Shown piece by piece: positions 28,980 to 37,657 of a stretch of DNA of 64,000 bases. Positions within the stretch are counted from its first letter, which is position 1. Each line of letters begins with the position of its first letter. Position numbers and translations under genes: made by a program. Origin of the DNA: Polaribacter atrinae. GTDB lineage: Bacteria; Bacteroidota; Bacteroidia; Flavobacteriales; Flavobacteriaceae. The notes under the pieces were generated by a model. That model ran no database searches and was not told the DNA's origin. It saw only the letters and a list, made by a program, of their open reading frames with translations. The stretch is taken from assembly GCF_038023995.1 (NCBI RefSeq), contig NZ_CP150660.1:742501-806500 (forward strand), in the 5' to 3' direction.

Positions 28980-31757
28980 TTAAATTTCCAAAATATAGTT
29001 TGTTAAGTTCTCATCATGAGGTAACCCCATTTTTTTCCTTAATCGATATCTTTTAACTTCTACACTTCTAGGAGAAATATTTAATAAAGGAGCAATTTCT
29101 TTAGATGACAAGTTTAATCTTAGGTAGGCACAAAGTCTTAAATCATTTGGAGTTAAACTAGTGTGCATCTCTTTTACCTTTTTTAGAAAGTTTTTATCAG
29201 CATTGTTAAATGCTTCTTGAAACATTTTCCAATCATCTGTATTGTTTAAGTTCTTATCAATAATCTTAACTACTTTTGAGACGTCTTTATTCTCTCCGCT
29301 TGTCAATTCGGTTTTAATTGTGTTTAAAAAATCATTCTTCTTAATAATATTCATTGTAGAACTAGCCAATTCTCTACTCTTACTTTCTATATCTACTCTT
29401 AATTTATCATTATTAAGTTTCATAATTATTTGAGCACTTTCCAACTCCTTTAACTTCAATTCTTTTTGAGCTTTCTCTAATAAAGTCTTATTTTTACGCT
29501 TATACCTTCTTCTATAATAAATATTTATCAATACAATAATAAAGATCATAGATATTACATAAAAAACTAAATATAAATTACTTAAATAAAAAGGGCGTTT
29601 AATAGAAAATTCAAAAGATTTAACATCCGTCGTCTGGTTTCCATATTTACCCCTTACGTGAAAAATGTAATCTCCGTAAGATAAGTTTTCATACAATTGT
29701 GTAGAGTCCTCTGTCCAATCTGACCAATTATTAGTCAATCCTTCTAACTGATATTGATATTCATTCTTTATCATTTTATCATATTTAGAAATACTATATG
29801 AAAACGCTATATTATTCTGCTTATTTTCTAATTCTACGGCTTCTACTAATGAAAGATGAATCTTATCACTATCTATTTTATTGACAAGTATTTGTTGAAA
29901 AGAAATATCTACGTTTTTCTCATTTTTTACAAGAGCATCATTTAAAAGTAAATACCCATGAGAGGTACCTATTAAATAATTCTCTGCACTAATTTGGGTT
30001 AAGTTCTCAAAACCTAAAACATTATTTCTTATAGCACCATCAATAGGAATCGCTTTTACCTGCGGACTTAAACTAATACTGTTAGAGGTAATAAAAAGAA
30101 TATTATTTTTAGAGAAACTGTATAAAGTATTCTTTTTTTGAGCTAATTTCCTTATCGTTGTTAAATTATCTAAATCTTTTAAGTTTTTTGTAAACAATGA
30201 GTCTACTTTAAAACTACCATCGTCTTGTTTTTTATACACACCTTCTGATGATGAATAAAATAAATTATTACCAAAAGAAAAAATATTAGATCCATAACCA
30301 ACTTTTGGAATGGTGATTTTCTCTTTTTGAAGCACTTTAGCATAACTATCATCAATTTGTAATTCATATAAGCCTTTTAACTCATGATTTACATATAATC
30401 TATCATTGTAAAACTCAAAAAACCTACTAGAAACATCAAAACCTTCAATTTTATTTCTGAACTGCCAATCCCCATTGTCGTTCTCTAAAATAGATAAACC
30501 TTGATAACTTCCTTGAATTAAAATATGATTGTTTCCGGGTACTTTTTTTATGTTCCAAGTTCCAAGTTCTTCGGATATAGCATTAACTACCTTTTTGTTT
30601 TTTATAATAAACGTTCCTTTATCATGCCCACAAAAAAGATTCCCATTAATTTCTTTCAAAAACCAAACCTGTCCTTCTGTCTTTTCTATTAATTTAAATT
30701 TTAAATTTTTATCTTTAAAAAACAGTCCCTGATTTGTCCCTAAATAAAGTTCATTGTCAAAAAACAAAGAAGTATAAATGGTTCCTAAAGTACCTTCTTC
30801 ATCTTCAAAAATTTTAAATGCTGATGAAACATTTAAATAATTTATACCGTTATCTAAACCAATCCAAATATTACCAGAATTGTCTTGAAGCAAAGACAGC
30901 GCTGTATTATTACTTAATCCATTTTTACGGTTAATAGTAGACGTAATTTTCCCGTCTTTACTCAGAAAAACAATTCCATTAGAAATTGTACCAAGCAAAA
31001 AACTTTTATCTTCTAGTTGAATTGCACTAAAAATCAAAAAACTCTCATTATTTAAGTCTGTTTTTTGAGACACAACTTTACTTCCTTTTACTGTAACAAA
31101 ACCTTTTTCTTCAGATAAAAAAACAAGCTCTTTATTATAGTAAAAACAATTGATAATATTATTGTTTTTAAAAAATACATCATCTGAATAAACTTTTTCT
31201 TCTCCATTTTGTAACGTGAGCAAACCAATGTTCTTTTTTTGAAAAAAAATCGTATTGTTTATTATAAAAAGTCCAGAAATGGTTTCCTCAGAATCAATTA
31301 TTTTAACCTCATTAGAAATGGTATTTACAAAATAAATTCTTGTTTTAGATTTAAAAAGAATCCAGTTTTGATAAAATTCAACTTCCCAAAACTCCTCTCC
31401 TTCTTTTAATTTTACTTGTAATTTCTCTACTAATGAATTATATTCTAATTGACCTTTTTCATTTTTCTCCCAAAAACCAAAATCCATAAAAGATCCTGTA
31501 TAGATTATTTTATCTTTTACTTTTACAGATCTTAAAATAGGATTTGAAAAATGAGTATATAACCGCCAGTGCTCTCCATTGTATTCTAAAAGCCCTCCAT
31601 TATTGGCTACATATATTAGGTCATCTTCTGACTGTGAAATTTCCCAATTCTGATTTTGAGCATTGTAATCTTCTGCTGTAAAGATTTTTATAGGTGGTAG
31701 TTCTTGGGCATTTACAAGAAGGTTAATAAAAAATAAAAAAAATAAGAATCTGTACAT
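28980..31757 (-). CDS. Membrane-spanning propeller/Y_Y_Y sensor with LuxR-type DNA-binding domain
   Basis: A 925-residue regulator. A signal peptide (to VNAQ) precedes beta-propeller repeats of the kind found in hybrid two-component sensors (for example ISQSEDDLIYVANNGGLLEY and LLQDNSGNIWIGLDNGINYL), then a Y_Y_Y domain (YQYQLEGLTNNWSDWTED), one membrane helix at about 728-747, a basic and coiled-coil linker (750-850), and a C-terminal LuxR-like helix-turn-helix at about 868-918 (LTPNDLRLCAYLRLNLSSKE, then SPRSVEVKRYRLRKKMG). There is no His kinase, ATPase or receiver part, so periplasmic glycan sensing must pass straight to a membrane-tethered DNA-binding domain. It likely activates the SusC operon downstream. 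Family known; ligand inferred. Confidence 0.92.
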   Translation of the reverse strand: MYRFLFFLFFINLLVNAQELPPIKIFTAEDYNAQNQNWEISQSEDDLIYVANNGGLLEYNGEHWRLYTHFSNPILRSVKVKDKIIYTGSFMDFGFWEKNEKGQLEYNSLVEKLQVKLKEGEEFWEVEFYQNWILFKSKTRIYFVNTISNEVKIIDSEETISGLFIINNTIFFQKKNIGLLTLQNGEEKVYSDDVFFKNNNIINCFYYNKELVFLSEEKGFVTVKGSKVVSQKTDLNNESFLIFSAIQLEDKSFLLGTISNGIVFLSKDGKITSTINRKNGLSNNTALSLLQDNSGNIWIGLDNGINYLNVSSAFKIFEDEEGTLGTIYTSLFFDNELYLGTNQGLFFKDKNLKFKLIEKTEGQVWFLKEINGNLFCGHDKGTFIIKNKKVVNAISEELGTWNIKKVPGNNHILIQGSYQGLSILENDNGDWQFRNKIEGFDVSSRFFEFYNDRLYVNHELKGLYELQIDDSYAKVLQKEKITIPKVGYGSNIFSFGNNLFYSSSEGVYKKQDDGSFKVDSLFTKNLKDLDNLTTIRKLAQKKNTLYSFSKNNILFITSNSISLSPQVKAIPIDGAIRNNVLGFENLTQISAENYLIGTSHGYLLLNDALVKNEKNVDISFQQILVNKIDSDKIHLSLVEAVELENKQNNIAFSYSISKYDKMIKNEYQYQLEGLTNNWSDWTEDSTQLYENLSYGDYIFHVRGKYGNQTTDVKSFEFSIKRPFYLSNLYLVFYVISMIFIIVLINIYYRRRYKRKNKTLLEKAQKELKLKELESAQIIMKLNNDKLRVDIESKSRELASSTMNIIKKNDFLNTIKTELTSGENKDVSKVVKIIDKNLNNTDDWKMFQEAFNNADKNFLKKVKEMHTSLTPNDLRLCAYLRLNLSSKEIAPLLNISPRSVEVKRYRLRKKMGLPHDENLTNYILEI

Positions 31758-31967
31758 AACTTATAACAATATGTTTGGTTACTAATTTACACTAAATATC
31801 ATTAAATAAGCCTAAAATAAATAACATGTATGGTTTTTGTATGGGTAATAAAAAAAAATAATTATCAATATATTTAACTAATTCCCTTAATAATTACACT
31901 TATAAAGTTATATTCAAATAAAAAAACTTACTTTTTTAAGCTTCTATTTTGATTGTTTATTTACCAC

Positions 31968-31996
31968 CAAAAATAAATTCATTTTCAATATTACAA
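31968..31996 (-). promoter_or_regulatory. Possible Bacteroidota promoter for the propeller regulator
   Basis: On the minus strand a TTG (31994-31996) is followed after 18 bases by TATTTTTG (31968-31975), close to the TTG-N19-21-TAnnTTTG consensus but one base short in spacing. It lies about 210 bases before the regulator start, implying a long leader. Confidence 0.35.
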
Positions 31997-32099
31997 ACCA
32001 ATAAATTGGATGTAAAAACGGTTCTAAATACTTGTTAACATATTACATTTTAAAACCTCTTACTAAAAATGAACAGGATTCATTCCTAATTCAGTTAAA

Positions 32100-32125
32100 A
32101 TTGGTACAAAAAATTGGTACAAAAA
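32100..32125. repeat. 13-base direct tandem repeat
   Basis: Two perfect adjacent copies of ATTGGTACAAAAA. Function unknown; it may be replication slippage or a pair of protein-binding sites. Confidence 0.7.
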
Positions 32126-32209
32126 TTAAAAGTGCTAGAGTGATATGTACAAAGCCACCATCAAATAATAAAATTAGATAGATAATGAATTATGGATAAT
32201 AGATGTTAT

Positions 32210-33004
32210 TTATTCTTCGTTATGTGGTTTTCCGATAGTAGCTAAAATTCCTCCATCTACATATAAAATATGTCCATTTACAAAATCACTTGCTTTTGAT
32301 GATAAAAAGATCGCTGCACCAGCCAAATCATTAGGATCTCCCCATTTTTTTGCAGGCGTTCTATTCAATATAAAATCGTTAAAAGGATGACCTTCTACTC
32401 TAAGGGGAGCTGTTTGTGAGGTTGCAAAATACCCAGGACCAATTCCGTTTACTTGAATATTAAAGCGAGCCCATTCTGTTGCCATATTTTTAGTAAGCAT
32501 TACCAAACCTCCTTTTGCAGCAGCATAAGCACCAACAGTATTCCTACCTAATTCGCTGATCATAGAACAAATATTGATTATTTTACCAGATTTTCTTTCC
32601 ATCATTCCACGAACAACATGTTTAGAAACAATAAAAGGACTCACCAAATCAATATCTACTACTTGTTTAAAATCGGTCACTTCCATATCAACTAATGGAG
32701 TTCTTTTAATAATTCCCGCATTGTTAACTAAAATATCTATTACACCAACTTCTACTTCAATCTTTTTAACTGCTGCAATTACTTGAGCTTCATCAGCAAC
32801 ATTAAATTTGTAACCAAAAGCAGTAATTCCCACTTGCTTATATTCTGCAACAACTAAATCTATTTTTTCTTGTGATGAATTTCCGTTTACAATAATAATA
32901 GCACCTGCTTTACCTAAACCCATTGCCATTGCCAATCCTAAACCGTGTGTAGATCCCGTTACCAAAGCAACCTTCCCTTTAATATTAAATAGTGTTTGTG
33001 ACAT
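32210..33004 (-). CDS. SDR-family sugar-acid dehydrogenase (gluconate 5-dehydrogenase/KduD-like)
   Basis: A 264-residue short-chain dehydrogenase with the cofactor motif TGSTHGLG near residue 17, NNAGI, an active-site Ser in ICSMISE, and the Tyr/Lys pair in AYAAAKGG. The C-terminal GHPFNDFILNRTPAKKWGDP segment is typical of gluconate 5-dehydrogenase and 2-keto-3-deoxygluconate dehydrogenase relatives. It may make or use 2-keto-3-deoxygluconate, fitting the KDG kinase and KDPG aldolase encoded 10 kb further on, although it is a separate transcript. Exact substrate is not determined by sequence. No co-directional neighbour within 200 bases. Confidence 0.87.
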   Translation of the reverse strand: MSQTLFNIKGKVALVTGSTHGLGLAMAMGLGKAGAIIIVNGNSSQEKIDLVVAEYKQVGITAFGYKFNVADEAQVIAAVKKIEVEVGVIDILVNNAGIIKRTPLVDMEVTDFKQVVDIDLVSPFIVSKHVVRGMMERKSGKIINICSMISELGRNTVGAYAAAKGGLVMLTKNMATEWARFNIQVNGIGPGYFATSQTAPLRVEGHPFNDFILNRTPAKKWGDPNDLAGAAIFLSSKASDFVNGHILYVDGGILATIGKPHNEE

Positions 33005-33444
33005 ATTTTTATTTTAAGTATATAATTTCTTTAGTGTTTATTATTACTAAGTAATGATCTTTTTTACAATGAACCCATAATTCCTATTTCTAATCCGCGT
33101 AATTCTACTAAACCACTTAAACGTAAGATACTCGAATAACTAAGGTTTGTTTTCTTTTTTAAATCGTTTACATTTTATAACCATAATCTGATACAAAAGG
33201 CATTCTTATAAAAGAAAATGTAAAGTATAACTAAATGTGTTTATTTTATATGGTGAAAATACGTTTATTCAATCCAAAAATAAAAAAAGGGTGCCTCAAC
33301 TCAAATGAAACTAACCACAAATATTAAAATAGAAGAAAATTATTCAAACTATTAAAAAGTAATTTTATATTTATAAAAATTAATATAGAAAAACACAAAT
33401 ATTCCGTTTTGTCTTTTTAATAAAAATGAGCTTATAAATAAAAT
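33005..33444. other. 440-base divergent intergenic region (SDR / YchJ-like)
   Basis: No gene is seen. It contains a consensus minus-strand promoter at 33275-33304 and an AT-rich remainder. A partial match to the LacI-type operator (CTTAAACG at about 33116-33123) lacks its second half. Confidence 0.55.
33275..33304 (-). promoter_or_regulatory. Consensus Bacteroidota promoter upstream of the SDR gene
   Basis: On the minus strand TTG (33302-33304) is followed, after exactly 19 bases, by TATTTTTG (33275-33282), a full match to the TTG-N19-21-TAnnTTTG consensus. Transcription would start near 33268, leaving a 260-base leader before the SDR gene, so either the leader is regulatory or another promoter lies closer. 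Confidence 0.5.
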
Positions 33445-33810
33445 ATGAATTGTCCTTGTAATCCTACAAAACGATATAAAGATTGTTGCCAAAAAGCACA
33501 TAATAATATAGAAAATGTTACTACAGCAGAACAATTAATGCGCTCTAGATATAGTGCTTTTGTTTTGGCTAATATCAAATATTTACACAAAAGTCATCAC
33601 AGTACTACAAGGCTTTCAAAAAAAGAATACAAAGAATTAGAAAAGTGGACAAAATCTGTAGAATGGATTAAATTAGAAATCATAAACACCACAGAAGACA
33701 CTGTTAGATTTCATGCTTTTTTCAAAGAAAATAGAAGTTTAGAAAGTATACAAGAAAACTCTGTTTTTTGTAAAGAAAATAATCACTGGGTTTATTTAAA
33801 TGCTAAATAA
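33445..33810 (+). CDS. YchJ-like SEC-C-type zinc-binding protein
   Basis: A 121-residue protein starting with a Cys-rich metal-binding motif of the SEC-C kind (CPCNPTKRYKDCC) followed by the YchJ core (TAEQLMRSRYSAFVLANIKYL and a C-terminal NTF2-like fold, FHAFFKENRSLESIQENSVF). It matches the UPF0225/YchJ family in length and order. The role of the family is poorly known; the domain binds zinc and may assist protein quality control or secretion. Encoded alone. Confidence 0.85.
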   Translation: MNCPCNPTKRYKDCCQKAHNNIENVTTAEQLMRSRYSAFVLANIKYLHKSHHSTTRLSKKEYKELEKWTKSVEWIKLEIINTTEDTVRFHAFFKENRSLESIQENSVFCKENNHWVYLNAK

Positions 33811-33991
33811 CCAGTCTGGATATTTATAAAAAACAAATGCTCACTTACTCTATAAACTCATTAAATACTTTTCCTAAAAAGAAAACAACGTACTAGGTAA
33901 CATATTTATTTTAAATTTTTATTACCCCAAAAAAAAGACCTTTCCATAACACTTATTAAACATTTATTTTTTAAATAAATTGATATTTATC

Positions 33992-34023
33992 TTGTTTTGA
34001 AATAAAACATTACTATACTTTTG
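33992..34023 (+). promoter_or_regulatory. Consensus promoter for the barrel-like protein gene
   Basis: TTG at 33992-33994, a 21-base spacer and TACTTTTG at 34016-34023 fit the Bacteroidota consensus. Transcription would start near 34030, about 24 bases before the start codon of the next gene. Confidence 0.65.
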
Positions 34024-34053
34024 TTTGATAAATAATCTTTAATAAAAATAATT

Positions 34054-34569
34054 TTGAAAAAAAGTATCTTAATAATCGTGTTCATTTTAACTAGTTTTAT
34101 TACTACTGCCCAAGAACATGAAAATTTCAAACATTTTAGAATCAGTCCAGTTATAACTCACACATTTATTCCTACAACTACCAATGAAGGCGATAAAACA
34201 GTTATTGTACCAACTTTTGGTTTAGATTTAGAATATTGGCTAAATGAAAAATGGGGATTTGGTTTTCATAATGATATAGAACTTGAAACTTTTATAACAG
34301 AAAAAGAGCATGAAACTTTTGTTGAAAAAGAATTTCCTTTAGTATTAACTTTTGACGCACTTTATAAATTTAAAGAGCATTGGGTTTTTGTGTTAGGTGC
34401 AGGAGGTGAATTTGAAAAAAATGAAAACCTTTTTATTGTTAGAGCAGGAATAGAATATGAAGTAGAATTTGGCAATCATTGGGACGTTTCTCCTACTATT
34501 GTGTACGATCACCGTTCTAACAACTCAAGTACTTGGGGGATTGGAATCGGAATCGGAAAAAGATTTTAA
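34054..34569 (+). CDS. Small outer membrane beta-barrel-like protein, TTG start
   Basis: A 171-residue protein with a clean signal peptide (KKSILIIVFILTSFITTAQ). The mature part alternates short amphipathic strands (FGLDLEYWLNEKWGFGFHND, FKEHWVFVLGAGGEF, VEFGNHWDVSPTIVYDH) and ends in GIGIGKRF with a terminal Phe, as in small outer membrane barrels. The only start that keeps the signal peptide is the TTG at 34054-34056, and a consensus promoter lies just ahead. Its function is unknown. It stands alone as a one-gene transcript between promoter and terminator. Confidence 0.82.
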   Translation: MKKSILIIVFILTSFITTAQEHENFKHFRISPVITHTFIPTTTNEGDKTVIVPTFGLDLEYWLNEKWGFGFHNDIELETFITEKEHETFVEKEFPLVLTFDALYKFKEHWVFVLGAGGEFEKNENLFIVRAGIEYEVEFGNHWDVSPTIVYDHRSNNSSTWGIGIGIGKRF

Positions 34570-34600
34570 GACGCTTTAATGCATCCATAAACCGTATATT

Positions 34601-34640
34601 AATAATATGCCCCGAAGTTTATACTTCGGGGCATATTATT
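34601..34640 (+). terminator. Strong rho-independent terminator
   Basis: A perfect 18-base stem (34601-34618 with 34623-34640, GC-rich core GCCCCGAAGT) closed by a TTAT loop, about 30 bases after the stop codon of the barrel-like gene. It is the strongest hairpin in the window. The stem itself begins and ends AT-rich, so it may work in both directions. Confidence 0.9.
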
Positions 34641-34878
34641 TAAAAAATGTTTTTCTTATAATAGTTCTTTAAAAATCTTTTAGCTTTCAATAGGTGATTA
34701 CACTGTGTCTGTTTTAATTAATATCTTTCTTTTCCTTAAGTTTGTAATAAGGTTTAATCAGAAAGATTTATTATGATCACATATCAATCCAGTTTTGGTA
34801 GAAAGACACAATATTTATAAGTTATCAAAAACGATGGAACACGTAATAAATCACATCATCTATTATAAAAGCAAATAA
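34641..34878. other. Leader region before the small hypothetical gene
   Basis: Together with the terminator this makes a 309-base gap. I saw no gene and no consensus promoter in it. Confidence 0.4.
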
Positions 34879-35238
<360 letters not shown>

Positions 35239-35239
35239 T

Positions 35240-36469
35240 TTATTTTGGCACACTTGCCTTATATATTTCTACTTCAGAGTTCGTTTCAACTTTATAAGAA
35301 GTATTTGGCTTAATAAGTATTGCTTGTCCTTTTTCTATAGAAATAGACTCATCATTTTGTAAAAGTGTAGCAGCTCCATTTAAAGCCATTAATATTTCTA
35401 CTGAATTAGAATGAGAAGTATGAGTAATGCCTTCCTTCAATTCAATTTTACTCAATTCAAAATCTTTTGCAATGGTTTTAAAAACAACTTCTCCATTTGA
35501 TTTATTTTCAACACCGTTTAAAATGCTAGGAATCGTTTCTTCGAATTTTGTATTTTTAATAAGCTCAACAACATCAATATGCTTGCTTGTTAATCCTGCT
35601 CTTAACACATTGTCAGAATTTGCCATTAATTCCATATTTACACCTTCTAAATAGGCATGTGGCACTCCTGCATCCTGAAAAATTGCTTCACCTCTACTTA
35701 AATTTAAAATATTAAAAAAGTAGATAGAAAAAATTCCTTTATCAATATCTTCAGAATCTGAATTGTTTAATGATTTGGCTGCCCAATATGCTGGTGAAGA
35801 TTTCTCTAATTCGTTATTTTTAAATTTCGGAAGAATTCTTTTTACCAAAGGCCTAAGAATTGTATTCACTTCTTCTTGACTATATTCCATCACTTTTTTA
35901 TAAAGGCCTAAATACCCGTCTTCTAAAAAAGTAGTTAATAAAAAACTTAACTCTAGCGTTTCTTTTAAGTTTTTTACTAATTTTTCTTGTTCTAAAAAAC
36001 CATGTAACAACCAAAAATCTGTTAAGGCAACCATTATTTCTGGCTTGTGATTTTCGTCTTTAAAATTTCTATTGCTTGCTGTTAATGGAATCCCTTGTTC
36101 GTTTTCTTTTTTATATCCAATTTTTGCAGCTGCAATACTTGGATGTACTTGTATAGAAAGCATTTTATCAACGTCTAAAACTTTAAATAAATACGGTAAT
36201 TTTCCAAAGTTTTTTTCAACATCAGCACCTAAGTTTTCAATTGGGTTTTCATTTAAAAACTGATCTAAAGAAACACTTCCTTTCTCAGTAATTACTTTTG
36301 ATGGCGCTTTTAAATGAGCTCCTAACCAATATTCTGCGTATGTTCTATTTTCTTCAATCTTTTCTGAAACTAAATTAGGAATAAAACTTTTTCCTCCCCA
36401 ATCATAATTTTGTACTTGCCCTACAACTTTATAAAATTTCCTGTCTTTATTACCTAAATTTTCAATCAT
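35240..36469 (-). CDS. manA: Class I mannose-6-phosphate isomerase
   Basis: A 409-residue cytoplasmic zinc enzyme interconverting mannose-6-phosphate and fructose-6-phosphate. Typical class I features: QNYDWGGKSFIPNL near the start, the zinc ligands in LSIQVHPS and HKPEIMVAL, QDAGVPHAYLEG and MANSDNVLRAGLTSKHID, with a C-terminal cupin (QAILIKPNTSYKVE). Seven bases separate it from the broken glycosyltransferase-like gene upstream, so it is the distal gene of that transcript. It may feed mannose from glycans into glycolysis or supply GDP-mannose synthesis. Confidence 0.94.
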   Translation of the reverse strand: MIENLGNKDRKFYKVVGQVQNYDWGGKSFIPNLVSEKIEENRTYAEYWLGAHLKAPSKVITEKGSVSLDQFLNENPIENLGADVEKNFGKLPYLFKVLDVDKMLSIQVHPSIAAAKIGYKKENEQGIPLTASNRNFKDENHKPEIMVALTDFWLLHGFLEQEKLVKNLKETLELSFLLTTFLEDGYLGLYKKVMEYSQEEVNTILRPLVKRILPKFKNNELEKSSPAYWAAKSLNNSDSEDIDKGIFSIYFFNILNLSRGEAIFQDAGVPHAYLEGVNMELMANSDNVLRAGLTSKHIDVVELIKNTKFEETIPSILNGVENKSNGEVVFKTIAKDFELSKIELKEGITHTSHSNSVEILMALNGAATLLQNDESISIEKGQAILIKPNTSYKVETNSEVEIYKASVPK

Positions 36470-36476
36470 CTTTATT

Positions 36477-36887
36477 TTAACATTTTATTAATTCATCCAG
36501 CGCATATACCTTTCTTAGCAATACTCTTTCATCTATTTTAAGAACCAGATCTTCATCAGATATTTTCAACATTTCTTTCATCAGACTTTTGTTAAAAATA
36601 TTTTTTGGCGGTGTGTGTACAATTAAATTAATGTCTTCTGTTTTAGACAAAAAACGTACACCTGCTTTTACTGCTGCCATTGATGTTTTTTCTTTTCTTA
36701 AGTTTAAAATAGAAATATCAAATTTAGAGGATTCTTTTCACTTAAATAAAAAATTTAGTATTTTATTATCATTGCCATTATTAACGAGGCAAATTTTAAA
36801 ATGTTTGTTAAAAAATGATTTTAAAGGTACGTTCTCTAAAACATCTATATCTTTTTTTTCGAAAACTACAATTACACCTTTCTTCAT
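36477..36887 (-). pseudogene. Small GT2-fold-like glycosyltransferase gene with in-frame stop
   Basis: Reading from the ATG at 36885-36887 gives MKKGVIVVFEKKDIDVLENV and KHFKICLVNNGND, the beginning of a GT-A/GT2-like fold; after 49 codons a TGA (36738-36740) interrupts it. Without any frame change the sequence then goes on sensibly (ISILNLRKEKTSMAAVKAGV, then HTPPKNIFNKSLMKEM) to the stop at 36477. The two halves belong together, giving an original protein of about 136 residues. An internal ATG at 36680 could still yield the second half (67 residues). It is close to the decayed GT2 gene upstream and to manA. A sequencing error is the other explanation. Confidence 0.65.
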
Positions 36888-36963
36888 ATTACTTTATTCT
36901 AACAGTTTCGGCACTCTTTAATACTCTTTTTACAAAATGACTTACTTATCGTTTTTTAATGAA

Positions 36964-37545
36964 TTACTTTTTTTTACCTTTTCTATAAAACCAAGCTATT
37001 TGACCTAATTGCCCAACAATTTTAACAGAATCTTTCATAGATAACTTAGAACCATCTGCATGAATCCATCTTTTTAGCGGTTGTTCACACAACATTTCTT
37101 TTGCTTTGTCTAAACCATAATGAAGGGTGATTCTTCTAAAAATTTCAACATCAAAAATCCATTGAGTTACAAATTTATCACCAAAAGAAACATCAATAAC
37201 ATCTTTATGAAAAATTTTAGCACCACATTGTGTGTCTTTAAAATCCATAGAAAGAATTTTTCTGATGATAAAATTAATCGTCATACTAATAATTTTTCTT
37301 GCAGATTCTTTGGTAATATTGGCTCCCATTCTACTAATTCTAGAACCACTTACTATTTTATACTTCGCGTTATTTTCAATAGTCGTTACTAAATCATCAA
37401 AATCTGCCAAATCTGTAGATAAATCAGCATCTAAAAAACCGATATAATCTAAATCGACCTGTTTAGCCATATAAAGCATTCCTTGTCTTACTGCTTCTGC
37501 TTTACCTCCATTTTTTTCACAATCGTACACGGTAATAAAATCTTC
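36964..37545 (-). pseudogene. GT2 glycosyltransferase lacking its N-terminal part
   Basis: Residues from EDFITVYDCEKNGGKAEAVR on are clearly a family 2 glycosyltransferase: the NxGKAEAVRxGM motif, the DxD-like FLDADLSTDLADFDDL, and the VSGSRISRMG and KDTQCGAKIFHKD segments typical of dolichyl-phosphate-glucose type enzymes. The usual first 60 or so residues, including the nucleotide-binding start, are missing, and in their place is the 5-prime part of an unrelated Hpt gene in another frame. No ATG begins the GT2 frame; a GTG at 37528-37530 is the first possible start, giving 188 residues. Probably not functional. Confidence 0.72.
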
Positions 37546-37655
37546 TCTTCCTTTTCTTCTGGAAACTCTGTTTTAATAACCTCTATTAACTCATTTCTAA
37601 TAGATTCATCTCCTCTTGCTAATTGTTCTATATATTCTAAATTTGGTTTTTCCAT
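37488..37655 (-). pseudogene. Histidine phosphotransfer (Hpt) protein fragment
   Basis: From the ATG at 37653-37655 the reading MEKPNLEYIEQLARGDESIR, then NELIEVIKTEFPEEKEE, looks like the start of a flavobacterial Hpt protein. At about codon 37 the match stops, just where the GT2 sequence starts in another frame, and the frame closes at 37488 after 55 codons. The conserved phosphorylated His region (HKxKxK) is absent. It follows the soluble kinase gene by 2 bases, so it was once the last signalling gene of the operon. Identification as Hpt rests on short similarity recalled from memory. Confidence 0.6.
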
Positions 37656-37657
37656 AT

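Larger units (their letters stand above)
31758..32209. other. 452-base intergenic region upstream of the laminarin regulator
   Basis: No gene is visible on either strand. It contains a possible minus-strand promoter (31968-31996) and a 13-base tandem repeat (32100-32125). Nothing else was recognised. Confidence 0.6.

Noticed and set aside
33113..33130. Possible third LacI operator (CTTAAACGTAAG) before the SDR gene
   Set aside because: Only one half-site matches; symmetry is broken by a two-base deletion, so chance is as likely.
33352..33534. 60-codon minus-strand frame over the YchJ-like gene start
   Set aside because: Antisense to the Cys motif of a conserved protein and lacks any family features.
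36589..36921. 110-codon plus-strand frame over the broken glycosyltransferase-like gene
   Set aside because: The minus strand reads as a coherent GT-like protein apart from one stop; the plus frame has no recognisable domain.
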